From contig CBDAOU010000002.1 of assembly GCA_965198185.1 (NCBI GenBank), positions 1,674,001 to 1,738,000 on the forward strand: a stretch of DNA of 64,000 nt, written 5' to 3'. The position numbers were made by a program, and so were the translations under genes. Source of the DNA: JAJECS01 sp965198185. GTDB lineage: Bacteria > Chloroflexota > UBA11872. Each line of letters starts with the position of its first letter. Positions within the stretch are counted from its first letter, which is position 1. The notes beneath the pieces were generated by a model. The model was not told the origin of the DNA, made no database searches, and saw only the letters and a program-made list of their open reading frames with translations. This document shows, in pieces, positions 32,201 through 42,087 of the stretch.

Positions 32201-35200
32201 TCGAAGTCGGGCGGCGTGCTGAAGGAGAACTGGCCCCGCTCGTCGATGGCGAAGTAGCGCCTGTCCACGCCCCCCACCGTCCACGTCACCGGGGCACCCT
32301 CCGGATCCGTGGCTCGGTAGGTATACAGGCGCGAGGTCCGGTTCTCGTCCTGCCTTAACTCGGTCGCCGACGTGCCGATCGTGGTGATGGTGGGCGGTTC
32401 GTTCACGTCGGTTACGGTCACCGTCACGTCAAACGACCCGTAGTGGCGCCCGTCGTACGGCCGCACCTGCACCTCGTAGACGTTGTCCCGGTTGGCATCC
32501 GCCGGCCGCTCGTAATCGGGTGTGTTGCGGAAGCTCAGCACCCCGTCCGCACTGATGCTGAAGTCGCCCCCGTCCCGACCGCCCACCGTCCAGCGGGTGA
32601 CGGGGCTTCCCTCGGGATCCCTGGCCGTATAGCCGGCGTTCGTCAGGCTCTGGTTCTCCGCAATGGTGAAGGTGGCCGGCCCCGTCACCTCCGGCCCTTC
32701 ATTGACCGCCCGCACCGTCACGCTGACCGCGAGCGAACCCGTGGTGAGCCCATCGCTGGCCCGGATCTCCACCTCGTAGACGTTGTTCCCGCCCGCGTCC
32801 CCCGGCTGCTCGAAGTCGGGCGGCGTGCTGAAGGCGAACTGGCCCCGCTCGTCGATGGCGAAGAAGCGCCCGTCCACGCCGCCCACCGACCACGTGATCG
32901 TCCCACCCTCCGGGTCCGTCGCCCGATACGTGTACAGGCGCGCCGTCCGGTTCTCGTCCTGGCGCAGCACCGTCGCCGACGTGCTGGTCGTGGTGATGGT
33001 GGGCGCCTCGTTCACGTCGGTGACCGTGACCGTCACATTTAGGTTTCCATATGCGACGCCGTCGTGGGCCCGAACCGTGACCTCGTAGATGTTGTCCCGG
33101 TTGGCATCGGCGGGGCGGTCGTAGTCCGGCGTCTGCCTGAAGGTCAGCGTGCCGCCGACGCTGTCGATGACAAAGTCGCCGCCATCCCGGCCCGACAGCG
33201 ACCACCGGGGGAAGACCGGGCGATTGTCCTTGGCGTCAGCGGCGGTGTAGAACCCAAGCGCCTGGGCGATGTCGTAGTTCTCCGCAACGGTGACGGAGGT
33301 CCTGCTGCCCGCGATCACCGGTCCCTCGGACTGGTCCGTGATGGTGATGACGGCGGCAACGGTGTCCCGCAGACCCGCATGATCGGCGGCAACCACCGTG
33401 ATTACGTACACGTTGTCCTCGTCAGCGTCCACCGGGATCTCAAAGTCAGGCAGCAGGCGGAAGGTGAGGATGCCGTTGTAGATGGCAAAGTCCTCGCCGT
33501 CCGTGCCTCCCACCGACCACGTGATGGCGTCGTCGCGGTCCTGGTCCGTGGCCCGGTAGGTGTAGAGGACCGAGGTCGAGTTTTCCCGCACGGTGAATGC
33601 GTTCCTGCTCTTGGTCGTGATCACCGGCGCCTCGTTCACTGCCGTAACCGTCACCAGCAGCGGCTCCGCCAGCATCCCGGAGGACCGGCCGTCGGAGGCT
33701 CGCACTATCACCTCATAGATGTTGTCCCGGTTGGCATCGGCCGGCCGCTCGTAGTCCGGCGCGGATCGGAACCGCAGTTCGCCCAGTTCGTTGATGACGA
33801 AGTCCCCGCCGTCCCGGCCCGCGGTGCTCCAGCGGAAGAGGCCGGCGGTGGGATCCTCCGGGTCGGTGGCCGTGTACGTGGCCAACACCTCCGTGTCGGA
33901 ATGGTTCTCGGGAACGCTGGTGGAGGCCATGCCCTTCAGTCGTATCTCCGGACCTTCGTTGAGGTCGGTGACGGTGATGGTGAAGGCCACCATGTCGGTG
34001 TAGTTATCGTCGTCGGTGGCCACCACCGTTAATTCGTACGCGTTGTCCTGGTTGGCATCGGCGGGGTCCTCAAAATTAGGCGGCTCGGCGAAGGCAAGGA
34101 CTCCCCGGCCGCTGCTATCGCGGGTGATGGCAAAGTCGCCGAAGTCGGCGCCGGTCAACGACCACTGGATGGCGCCCCGCTGCGGGTCGCTGGCGCGGAA
34201 GGTATAGACCGTGCGCGTGTCGTTCTCCCGGTAGGTGGACGGCGGGCGCCGCGTGCTGATGGTCGGCTCCACGCCCTCGTTGTGGTCGGTCACCGTGATG
34301 GTGAAGGCCACCATGTCCATATAGCCTTCATCATCGGTGGCGACCACCGTTAATTCGTAGGCATTGTCCTGGTCGTCGTCGACGGGGTCCTCAAAATTGG
34401 GCGGGCTGGCGAAGGCAAGGACTCCCCGGCCGCTGCTATCGCGGGTGATGGCAAAGTCGCCGAAGTCGGCGCCGGTCAACGACCACTGGATGGCGCGCCG
34501 CTGCGGGTCGCTGGCGCGGAAGGTATAGACCGTGCGCGTGTCGTTCTCCCGGTAGGTGGACGGCGGGCGCCGCGTGCTGATGGTCGGCTCCACGCCTTCG
34601 TTGTGGTCGGTGACGGTCACCGTCACGTCCAGGCTGGCGGGGTTGGACGCGGCGTCCCGCGCCTGCACCGTCACCAGGTACACGTTGTCCCGGTTGGCAT
34701 CGTCGGGCCGCTCGTAGTCCGGTGCATTGGCGAAGGCAAGGGCGCCCCGGGCATCCATGGTGAAGGCGCTCCCGTCGGCTCCGGTGGCCGTCCAGGTCAC
34801 CGCCCCACCTTCCGGGTCGGTGGCGCGGAAGGTGGTCAAGGTCGAGGTCCGGTTCTCCGGCTGGCTGAAGGCGGTCCGGCTGGTGGTGGTGATGGTGGGC
34901 AGCTCGTCAACGTCGGTTACCGTCACCGTCTGAACCTCGTACAGGGTGCCCGTGTACCGCCCATCCGACGCCCGGATGGTCACCTCGTAGACGTTGTCCC
35001 GGTTGGCATCGGCCGGCCGCTCGTAGTCCGGCGATCGGCGGAACCGCAGTTCGCCCAGGGCGTTGATCACGAAGTCCCCGCCGTCCCGGCCGGCAGTGCT
35101 CCACCGGGTCACCGGGACCGACGGCCGCTCCGGGTCCGCGGCCGTGTACCTCGCCAGCACCTGGGTCACGGCGTGGTTCTCCGGCACGCTGCCGGGGGCG

Positions 35201-38200
35201 TTGCCCTGACGGGTGATCACCGGCGCCTCGTCGACCGGCGTCACCGTGACGGTCACCGGCAGGCTGGCGGTGTTGAACTGGGCGTCCCGGGCCTGGACGG
35301 TTACGTGGTAGATGTTGTCGTCGCTCACGTCCCCGGGCGCGTCAAAGTCCGGCGGGTTGTTCTCGTTGAAGGCGAACTGGCCCCGGTCATCGATGGTGAA
35401 GTGGCCCCCGTCCGTGCCAGCCACCGACCACGTCACCGTGCCGCGCTCCGGATCGCTGGCGCTGTAGGTGTACAGGCGGGAGGTGCGGTTCTCCGGCTGG
35501 CTGAAGTAGGTCCTGCTGCCGGACCGGATCTCCGGCGGTTCGTCGACGTCGGTGACGGTGACGGTCACGTCATAGGCGCCGTAATGGCGCCCGTCGGACG
35601 GCCGTATCTGCACCTCGTAGACATTGTCTCGGTTGGAATCCGCGGGCCGTTCGTAGTCCGGCAGGGACCGGAGGAACAGGGTGCCGCCCTGGGTGATGAA
35701 GAAGTCCCCGCCGTCCCGGCCGCCCACCGTCCAACGGGCCACATTGCCGCCCTCGGGATCGGTGGCCGTATAGGCCGCATTCGACAGGCCCTGGTTTTCC
35801 GCAATGGTGTAGGTGGCAGTGCCCGACACCTCCGGCCCTTCATTCACCTCCCGCACCGTCACCGTGACGGCAAGTGAGTCGCTGCTCACCCCATCGCCGG
35901 CCTCGATCTGCACCTCATAGACGTTGTCCCCACCCGTGTCTCCCGGTTGCTCGAAGTTGGGCGGCGTGTTCTCGCTGAACGCGAACTGGCCTCGATCGTC
36001 GATCGCGAAGAAGCGCCCGTCGACGCCGCCCACCGTCCACGTAATGGTCCCGCCCTCCGGATCGCTGGCCCGGTACGTGTACAGGCGCGAGGTCCGGTTC
36101 TCGTTCTGACCTAATTCGGTCGCCGAGCTGCTGATCGTGGTGATGGTGGGCGGTTCGTTCACGTCGGTGACCGTGACCGTGACCGGGAGATAGCCGTAGT
36201 GCCTGCCGTCGGAGGCGCGCACGGAGAAGTTGTAGACGTTGTCCCGACCCGAGTCGGCGGGCTTGTCGTAGTCCGGGACGTTCCGGAAAGAGAGTTGTCC
36301 GTTCTCGCTAATGGTGAAGTCGCCGCCGTCCGAGCCGCTGAGGCTCCAGCGGGTGATGACGGCGGAGGGATCCTCGGGGTCCGTGGCCGAGTAGCTGGCG
36401 AGGACCCGGGCGGTCGTCTGGTTCTCGCTGAAGCTGAGGCTCTGTTGCCCCGAGACCTCCGGCCCTTCATTCACCTCCCGCACCGTCACCTCGACCGCCA
36501 GCGAGGCGGTGTGCACCCCATCGCCGGCCTCGATCTCCACCTCGTAGACGTTGTTCCGGTCCAAGTCCCCCGGTTGCTCGAAGTTGGGCGGCGTGCTTTC
36601 ACTGAAGGCGAACTGGCCCCGCTCGTCGATCGCGAAGAAGCGCCCGTCCACGCCGCCCACCGACCACGATATTGCCCCACGCTCCGGGTCCGTGGCGCGG
36701 TAGGTGTACAGGCGCGAGGTCCGGTTCTCGTCCTGGCGCAGAACGGTAGCCGACGTGCCGATCGTGGTGATCGTGGGCGGCTCGTTCACGTCGGTGACCG
36801 TCACGACGACCGGGAGATAGCCGTAGTGCCTGCCGTCGGAGGCGCGCACGGAGAAGTTGTAGACGTTGTCCCGCCCGGAGTCGGCGGGCCGGTCGTAGTC
36901 GGGGACCTGGCGGAAGGACAGTTCGCCGCTGTCGGTGATGGTGAAGTCCCCGGCGTCCGACCCGCTGAGGCTCCAGCGGGTGATGATGGCCGAGGGGTCC
37001 TCGGGGTCCGTGGCGGTGTACGTGGCCAGCACATCGTCGAAGTTCTCGGACACCGTGTGGCTGGCCTGGCCGGTGATCGCCGGTCCCTCGTTCACGTCGG
37101 TGACGGTGACGATGATATCGAGAGTGTCCCTGTTGCCCCGGTCGTCGCTGGCAACCACGGTGACGTTGTAGACGTTGTCGGAGCTGGTGTCTGTGGGGTT
37201 TTCGAAGTCGGGCGGGCTGGCGAAGGACAGGGTGCCGTTCTCGCCGATGGCGAAGTCGCCGTCGTCGGCGCCGGAGAGCGACCAGGTGATGTCGGCCAGC
37301 TCGGGGTCGGTGGCCCTGTAGGTGTACAGCGAGGCGGTGCCGTTCTCGCGGAAACTGAACTCGGTCCTGCTGCCGGAGGCGATCTCCGGCGGCTCGTTGT
37401 CGTCAGCGACAACGCCGATCTTCAGCGCCGGGTACTGGCTGTCGGCGCCGAACTCCCAGGGATCGTCGGGAGAGTTATCGCCGTCCAGGTCCAGGTTCCA
37501 GTTGGCGTAAATGTCCGCTGTGTCCGGGTCCGAGTCCGTGTAGTCGGTGGGCGTTTGCAGCTCCTCAGTGGTCTTGCCGGTGCCGCCGGCGCTGGTCGTC
37601 ACCCCCGAGGTCTCGGTATCCCAATAGCTGTCGTCGATGGTGCCACCATCGTTCTGTCCCACCAGCCCGCCGACATCTCTCGTGCCCGTGACGGTACCCG
37701 TGGAGTAGCTGGCGCTGATGGTGCCGGTGCTGGGGGGGTCGGGCGCGTAGGGGTCAGTGTGATTCGCCCCCACCAGCCCGCCGGCCGAACCATCCGCGGC
37801 CCTGACCGTGGCCGTGGAGTAGCTGGCGCGGATCGCGGCGTAGTTCCAGCCCACGAGCCCGCCGACTTTACTCGTGCCCGTCACCGATCCCGTTGCGTAG
37901 CTGGTGCTGATGGTGCCGATGGAGGTGCGGCTGTTAATGTTCGCCCCGACCAGACCGCCGATATTGTCCGAACCTATGACGGCGCCGGTGGAGAGGCTGG
38001 CGTCGATGGCGCCACCTTGGTTCGCTCCCACCAGCCCGCCGGCATGTTCTCCGGTATATGCCCCGGAACGTTGCGAGCCCGTCACCGTGCCGGTGGCATA
38101 GCTGGAGCTGATGGTCCCATCTTCATTCAGCCCGACCAGCCCGCCGATTTGCGTGCTCCGGAAGGTCGTCTCCGTCCCGGTCACGTCGCCCGTCGCATGG

Positions 38201-39651
38201 CTGGTGCTGATGGCGCCGGTGTTATACCCCACCAGTCCGCCGACTTCACGATGGCCCGTGACCGCGCCGGTGGCATAACTGTTGTCGCTGATCGTGCCAT
38301 CACCGTGGTTATCCCCCACCAGCCCGCCGATACAACAGGCGTTGGTCTCAATGTCCGTCCCGGTCACGTCGCCCGTCGCATGGCTGGTGCTGATGGCGCC
38401 ATCTTCGTTCTGCCCGACCAGCCCGCCGACTTCACGATCTCCCGTGACCGCGCCGCTGGCATAACTGTTGCTGATGGTGCCGTTGTTATACCCGACTAAC
38501 CCGCCGATGAGTTCGCTCGTGCCCGTGCCGGTCACCCTGCCCGTCGCATGGCTGTTGCTGATGGTGACACCCCAGTTAACCCCGGCCAGTCCACCGATAG
38601 ATTTCTCGCCGGACACAGGGCCGCTGGCATGGCTATCGCTGATGTCACCATAGTTGAACCCCACCAGCCCACCGATGCTCGTGCTCGGATCCGTGCTCGG
38701 ATCCGTGCTCGTACCGGTCACGTCGCCCGTGGCATAGCTGGCGCTAATGGTGCCGCCGTAGTTGTACCCCACCAGCCCACCAACATACTGCTGCCCCATG
38801 ACGGTGCTACGGGAGTAGCTATTGTCGCGGATGGTGCCGGCGTTCACGCCAGCCAACCCACCTATCTGATTATTGCCCGAGACGATGCCGGCCTCGTGGT
38901 GGCTGTCCTCGATGATGCCACCGTTGTTATATCCCACCAGCCCACCGACGATCTGGCCATTTGCCGTTCCTGCATCCATCCCCGTCACGTCGCCCGTGGC
39001 TTGGCTGTTGCTGATGGCGCCGGTGTTATACCCCACCAGTCCGCCGACCCATTGGTGACCCGTCACGTTGACACTGCTCAGCCTCACGTTGCGAATGCCG
39101 GCGCCGGCGTCGGCATAGCCGAACAAGCCGACGGCCAAGGCTGCGGGGCGGTTGATGTATAGATTCGTGATGTCGTAGCCGTTGCCGTCGAAAGTGGCGG
39201 TGAATGCGATGCTGTCAGCATCGATGTACTCGGCGAGGGGCTCCCAGCCTGGGTCACTGGCCCAGGTGCTGCCGCTGAAGTCCAGGTTCCTCGTTAGCTC
39301 GTAGCCGATGCAGCCGGTGCTTGGGCAGCCCATGCCTGTAGCGGGGTCGGGGTAGGCGGCGGCGTAACTAGCTTCGTTAGCCGAGTCGTCCGACGCGCCG
39401 TCGCCGTCCAGGTCCCAGCGGATGGCGTTCAGTTGCGCCAGGTCGGCGACCTCGATCAGGCCGTCATTGTCGCCGTCGTAGTCGTTCGCGGCTTGGGCGG
39501 CTGCACCCGGGATGGTCACCAGGCCCATGACTGCCGCGCAGAACAGGGCGACCGCTACGGCCGCCCATCTCGCCGGGCGGAGACCAGCCCACTGCCATGG
39601 GCCGATCGCGGCTACGCGCCGCAGTATGGACCTGCTCCAGCTATGCCCCAC
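32110..39651 (-). CDS. Giant adhesin, N-terminal segment: Glug and cadherin repeats
   Basis: This 2513-codon frame begins at GTG 39651. A signal peptide (VAVALFCAAVMGLVT...AAAQA) is followed by a Ca-binding-like module (DGDNDGLIEVADLAQLNAIR...GMGCPSTGCIGYELT). About 15-18 Glug repeats come next (GGLVGYNTGAISNSQATGDV style, about 37600-39100), then some 15 cadherin-like domains of about 105 residues to the end. Restored with the 27117-31859 segment it would be roughly 4150 residues, exported and filamentous. Two neighbouring cadherin units are near-identical 321-bp repeats (about 33960-34600). The GTG lacks a ribosome-binding site and sits 5 nt after a 29-nt C run (coding sense), so expression may depend on tract length. 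A divergent two-component system lies upstream. Confidence 0.8.
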   Translation of the reverse strand: MGHSWSRSILRRVAAIGPWQWAGLRPARWAAVAVALFCAAVMGLVTIPGAAAQAANDYDGDNDGLIEVADLAQLNAIRWDLDGDGASDDSANEASYAAAYPDPATGMGCPSTGCIGYELTRNLDFSGSTWASDPGWEPLAEYIDADSIAFTATFDGNGYDITNLYINRPAALAVGLFGYADAGAGIRNVRLSSVNVTGHQWVGGLVGYNTGAISNSQATGDVTGMDAGTANGQIVGGLVGYNNGGIIEDSHHEAGIVSGNNQIGGLAGVNAGTIRDNSYSRSTVMGQQYVGGLVGYNYGGTISASYATGDVTGTSTDPSTDPSTSIGGLVGFNYGDISDSHASGPVSGEKSIGGLAGVNWGVTISNSHATGRVTGTGTSELIGGLVGYNNGTISNSYASGAVTGDREVGGLVGQNEDGAISTSHATGDVTGTDIETNACCIGGLVGDNHGDGTISDNSYATGAVTGHREVGGLVGYNTGAISTSHATGDVTGTETTFRSTQIGGLVGLNEDGTISSSYATGTVTGSQRSGAYTGEHAGGLVGANQGGAIDASLSTGAVIGSDNIGGLVGANINSRTSIGTISTSYATGSVTGTSKVGGLVGWNYAAIRASYSTATVRAADGSAGGLVGANHTDPYAPDPPSTGTISASYSTGTVTGTRDVGGLVGQNDGGTIDDSYWDTETSGVTTSAGGTGKTTEELQTPTDYTDSDPDTADIYANWNLDLDGDNSPDDPWEFGADSQYPALKIGVVADDNEPPEIASGSRTEFSFRENGTASLYTYRATDPELADITWSLSGADDGDFAIGENGTLSFASPPDFENPTDTSSDNVYNVTVVASDDRGNRDTLDIIVTVTDVNEGPAITGQASHTVSENFDDVLATYTATDPEDPSAIITRWSLSGSDAGDFTITDSGELSFRQVPDYDRPADSGRDNVYNFSVRASDGRHYGYLPVVVTVTDVNEPPTITTIGTSATVLRQDENRTSRLYTYRATDPERGAISWSVGGVDGRFFAIDERGQFAFSESTPPNFEQPGDLDRNNVYEVEIEAGDGVHTASLAVEVTVREVNEGPEVSGQQSLSFSENQTTARVLASYSATDPEDPSAVITRWSLSGSDGGDFTISENGQLSFRNVPDYDKPADSGRDNVYNFSVRASDGRHYGYLPVTVTVTDVNEPPTITTISSSATELGQNENRTSRLYTYRASDPEGGTITWTVGGVDGRFFAIDDRGQFAFSENTPPNFEQPGDTGGDNVYEVQIEAGDGVSSDSLAVTVTVREVNEGPEVSGTATYTIAENQGLSNAAYTATDPEGGNVARWTVGGRDGGDFFITQGGTLFLRSLPDYERPADSNRDNVYEVQIRPSDGRHYGAYDVTVTVTDVDEPPEIRSGSRTYFSQPENRTSRLYTYSASDPERGTVTWSVAGTDGGHFTIDDRGQFAFNENNPPDFDAPGDVSDDNIYHVTVQARDAQFNTASLPVTVTVTPVDEAPVITRQGNAPGSVPENHAVTQVLARYTAADPERPSVPVTRWSTAGRDGGDFVINALGELRFRRSPDYERPADANRDNVYEVTIRASDGRYTGTLYEVQTVTVTDVDELPTITTTSRTAFSQPENRTSTLTTFRATDPEGGAVTWTATGADGSAFTMDARGALAFANAPDYERPDDANRDNVYLVTVQARDAASNPASLDVTVTVTDHNEGVEPTISTRRPPSTYRENDTRTVYTFRASDPQRRAIQWSLTGADFGDFAITRDSSGRGVLAFASPPNFEDPVDDDQDNAYELTVVATDDEGYMDMVAFTITVTDHNEGVEPTISTRRPPSTYRENDTRTVYTFRASDPQRGAIQWSLTGADFGDFAITRDSSGRGVLAFAEPPNFEDPADANQDNAYELTVVATDDDNYTDMVAFTITVTDLNEGPEIRLKGMASTSVPENHSDTEVLATYTATDPEDPTAGLFRWSTAGRDGGDFVINELGELRFRSAPDYERPADANRDNIYEVIVRASDGRSSGMLAEPLLVTVTAVNEAPVITTKSRNAFTVRENSTSVLYTYRATDQDRDDAITWSVGGTDGEDFAIYNGILTFRLLPDFEIPVDADEDNVYVITVVAADHAGLRDTVAAVITITDQSEGPVIAGSRTSVTVAENYDIAQALGFYTAADAKDNRPVFPRWSLSGRDGGDFVIDSVGGTLTFRQTPDYDRPADANRDNIYEVTVRAHDGVAYGNLNVTVTVTDVNEAPTITTTSTSATVLRQDENRTARLYTYRATDPEGGTITWSVGGVDGRFFAIDERGQFAFSTPPDFEQPGDAGGNNVYEVEIRASDGLTTGSLAVSVTVRAVNEGPEVTGPATFTIAENQSLTNAGYTARDPEGSPVTRWTVGGRDGGDFSISADGVLSFRNTPDYERPADANRDNVYEVQVRPYDGRHYGSFDVTVTVTDVNEPPTITTIGTSATELRQDENRTSRLYTYRATDPEGAPVTWTVGGVDRRYFAIDERGQFSFSTPPDFEQPGTRAGTTFMRWRSRPAMGSTPVRWPSR
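33960..34601. repeat. 321-bp tandem repeat within cadherin region
   Basis: Two adjacent units offset by 321 bp (107 codons) are almost identical at the DNA level, for example GAAGGCAAGGACTCCCCGG at 34090 and 34411. This indicates a recent unit duplication or gene conversion in the adhesin. Confidence 0.8.
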
Positions 39652-39654
39652 CGG

Positions 39655-39685
<31 letters not shown>

Positions 39686-39879
39686 TAGGGCGCAGTGCGC
39701 CGGACAAGGCGGCCTCAAGCGCGGTCGTCACGGCGGCCGAAGTGGCCGGCGCGACCGCTGTCTCTTTTCCGTCGAGGATTGGATTTCCTCCCCATGGATG
39801 GAGGCGGACGAGGTGCTCAATAGTCGTAGTCGACTGCCAGCCGACCACACAAAGCTCCCCATAGGGTGCCTTATAGCCC

Positions 39880-40411
39880 GTGCCGCTAACAAGTGCTTAA
39901 CAACACATTGAGATAGGGTATTTATGTCTCCATTAGCATGGGCATATGAACCTGTTAGCATGGGCATATGACCTGTGCACAGGGGGCATATGCCCCTACC
40001 GTGTGCGCCACAGATCGAGACGCGGCCCCGTCGGGATCACCCAACGACCCATCCGGCGCTACTGCAAATGGTCACGAGGGAGTATCGGCACCCTCGCCCT
40101 GCCCCATGACCAGACATTTGCCCCTCTGATGAGGGTGCTTTTGCTAGGTCAGTGAAGGTGCTTTTGCTAGGTCAGGGGGTATTCAGCGCTCTTGCACCCA
40201 CGACACGACGTGGCTAGATTAGTGCCGAGACACACCCTGCAGCGCACCTCGAACCCACGCTGGCGCCTCATTGCCTCACAGGCATTCGGGAGAAGGGATG
40301 TTCGAATCAATCCATCGGACCCGGCGCGCGCGGCTGATCAGTACCGTCGCCAGCACCGTGCGGGTCAGCGGCTGAACGATCGACCGGACCGACCCGGACG
40401 GTCTCCGATAC
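39880..40411 (+). promoter_or_regulatory. Divergent control region between adhesin and two-component system
   Basis: This stretch is repeated in decayed form at about 26270-26800. It contains GGGCATATG words (near 39945 and 39962), the palindrome GGGGCATATGCCCC (39983-39996), a small hairpin CCCTC/GAGGG before TGCTTTTGCT (near 40120-40145), and a direct repeat GGTGCTTTTGCTAGGTCAG (two copies, about 40132-40176). These could be operators and an attenuator for the kinase operon, the adhesin or both. Roles are inferred. Confidence 0.45.
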
Positions 40412-40872
40412 GTGACGACCGTGCTTGTCTGGATCCACTGGTTCTTCGCCGCCACGTGCTTGGTGCAACTGGTCTACCGCCCGGCTGGGGGGCGGCCGCC
40501 TTTGCCGCGTATGCGCTGCTGTTCCTCGCCCTGGTCGCGTTCACCGGCTGCCTGCACTACCGGCTGGCGTCGGGAAGGCCGATCACCTGGCGCCGGATCT
40601 TCGCGCAACCCGCGGTGGACACGGCGGCGGTAGCGGCGGCCGCCGCCGCGGGCGGCGGCTTCGCCCACTTCTTCATCCACCTGCTCTACTACCCGGTGCT
40701 GGTCCGCTTCGCGGTGTTCGTCACCTCGTTCAGGCTCACCATGGCCTGCGTGACGGCGGTGGCCGTCGTCTGCTCGAGACTGAGCCCACCGCCCCGCGGA
40801 GCGGGACCTATCTCATTGCAGCCGCAATCTGCCGGAATCCAATCCAACGGAGGCACGTCCTGCATCCAGTGA
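40412..40872 (+). pseudogene. Membrane sensor-domain protein, frameshifted
   Basis: Starting at GTG 40412 the first helix reads VLVWIHWFFAATCLVQLVYR. After a six-G run (40487-40492) the frame shifts to GAAAFAAYALLFLALVAFTG, CLHYRLASGRPITWRR and two more helices, ending TGA 40870-40872. The protein parallels the N-terminal membrane domain of the following kinase (compare GYLHYRLATERPVSWRW), so it is a tandem copy without the kinase part. Its stop overlaps the kinase start as GTGA, which argues that the second frame was once translated. It may be an accessory sensor or a dead duplicate. Confidence 0.6.
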
Positions 40873-42086
40873 GCACCGCGGCCAGCGGGTTTCCAGCCTT
40901 CCTGCGGAGCTTCGACCTGCCGGAGCCGGGCGAATTGCGCCGCGTGGCCAGGGTCTATGTCTGGGGACGCTGGTTCGTCTGGGCTCTTTCCACGTTCGCC
41001 TGGCTGTACCCACTCAACGTCGCCGAGGTGGTATATGCGCCGAACGTAGCCCTTGCAATCCTGCTGCTCGCCACCAACGGATACCTGCACTACCGGCTCG
41101 CCACGGAAAGGCCGGTGTCCTGGCGGTGGATGCTTGCGCTAAGTGCCCTGGACCTGGCGATGCTAAGCGCCGGCGTTGCGGCGCACCGCGGGTTCGAGGC
41201 CCCCTTCTTGGTGGGGTATTACCCATCCCTCGCCATGTTCGCGGTGGTCTTCGGATCGGTCAGGCTCGCTCTCGTCTGGGTCACGATGACGGCGGTCGTC
41301 TACGCCGCGCTCTGCCTCGCGGTCGAGCCCGGGTTGGACTTCTCAGCGAATGATGAAGAGATTCTGCTCATAAGGGTTGCCGGGATGTACCTGGTGGTGG
41401 GTGTCGTCAACCTGATCTCCAGGGTGGAGCGGATCAGGAGGATGGAGGCGGTGGCGAGGGAGCGAGAGCTTCAGCGGGAGCGCATCGGGCTCTCCCACGC
41501 CATTCACGATACGACGGCGCAGTCGGCGTACATGATCGGCCTGGGGATCGACGCGGTGAAGCAGCTTGTCGGAGACTCGAACGAGGAGGTCAGGACGAGG
41601 CTGGAAGCGACCTCCAAGCTGTCGAAGACCGCCATCTGGCAGCTGAGACACCCCATAGACGTGGGGCGGATATTCGACGGCAGGGAGCTGGGCAGGACCC
41701 TGGAGTCCCACGTCTCGACATTCACACAGGTAACCTCGGTGCAGGCGGACCTGGTCCAAAACGGGGTGGAGCCACCCCTCTCGGTGGAGGCCAGGAACCT
41801 GATGTTCTCCATAGCCCACAACGCCCTCACCAACGCTTTTCGACATGCGGAGGCGAGCCGGGTGCTGGTCGAGCTCGACTTCGGAGAGGACAGTCTCAGG
41901 TTGTCGGTGTCGGACGACGGCATCGGTCTCCCCGACGACTACGCCGAACGGAGCCACGGGTTCGCCAACATGCGGGCGGACGCCCAGCGGCTGGGCGGGC
42001 GTCTCGTCGTGGAGCCGCAAGGAGCGGCCGGGGGGGCGAGCGTGACCTGCGTGATGCCCATGGCGCGCCACCGAACGGAGACCTAG
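40869..42086 (+). CDS. NarL/DesK-type sensor histidine kinase
   Basis: This 405-residue membrane kinase has four to six hydrophobic helices in residues about 35-185 (including VALAILLLATNGYLHYRL). A cytoplasmic HisKA_3 dimerisation helix carries phospho-acceptor His213 in RIGLSHAIHDTTAQSAY, and an HATPase domain has the N box NALTNAFRHAEAS and G box VSDDGIGLPDD. GTG 40869 overlaps the upstream stop by four bases (GTGA), with GGAGG at 40849-40853. The response-regulator gene follows 1 nt after the stop, so they form one operon. No ligand-binding domain is seen, so the signal may be sensed within the membrane. Its position suggests control of the flanking surface genes. Confidence 0.88.
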   Translation: MSTAASGFPAFLRSFDLPEPGELRRVARVYVWGRWFVWALSTFAWLYPLNVAEVVYAPNVALAILLLATNGYLHYRLATERPVSWRWMLALSALDLAMLSAGVAAHRGFEAPFLVGYYPSLAMFAVVFGSVRLALVWVTMTAVVYAALCLAVEPGLDFSANDEEILLIRVAGMYLVVGVVNLISRVERIRRMEAVARERELQRERIGLSHAIHDTTAQSAYMIGLGIDAVKQLVGDSNEEVRTRLEATSKLSKTAIWQLRHPIDVGRIFDGRELGRTLESHVSTFTQVTSVQADLVQNGVEPPLSVEARNLMFSIAHNALTNAFRHAEASRVLVELDFGEDSLRLSVSDDGIGLPDDYAERSHGFANMRADAQRLGGRLVVEPQGAAGGASVTCVMPMARHRTET

Positions 42087-42087
42087 G

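Noticed and set aside
31799..32284. Programmed ribosomal frameshifting in the adhesin
   Set aside because: Several indels of both signs lie within about 350 bp and none shows a slippery heptamer with a downstream structure, so error or decay is likelier.
27450..37600. Regularly spaced repeats that could be taken for a CRISPR array
   Set aside because: The units are 270-320 bp, encode Ig-like and cadherin domains in frame, and there are no short direct repeats with unique spacers.
28746..38499. Long plus-strand open frames opposite the giant adhesin (for example 28746-30788 and 36199-38499)
   Set aside because: They are periodic because the adhesin repeats are periodic, lack ribosome-binding sites, and read as Arg/Val/Gly-rich antisense.
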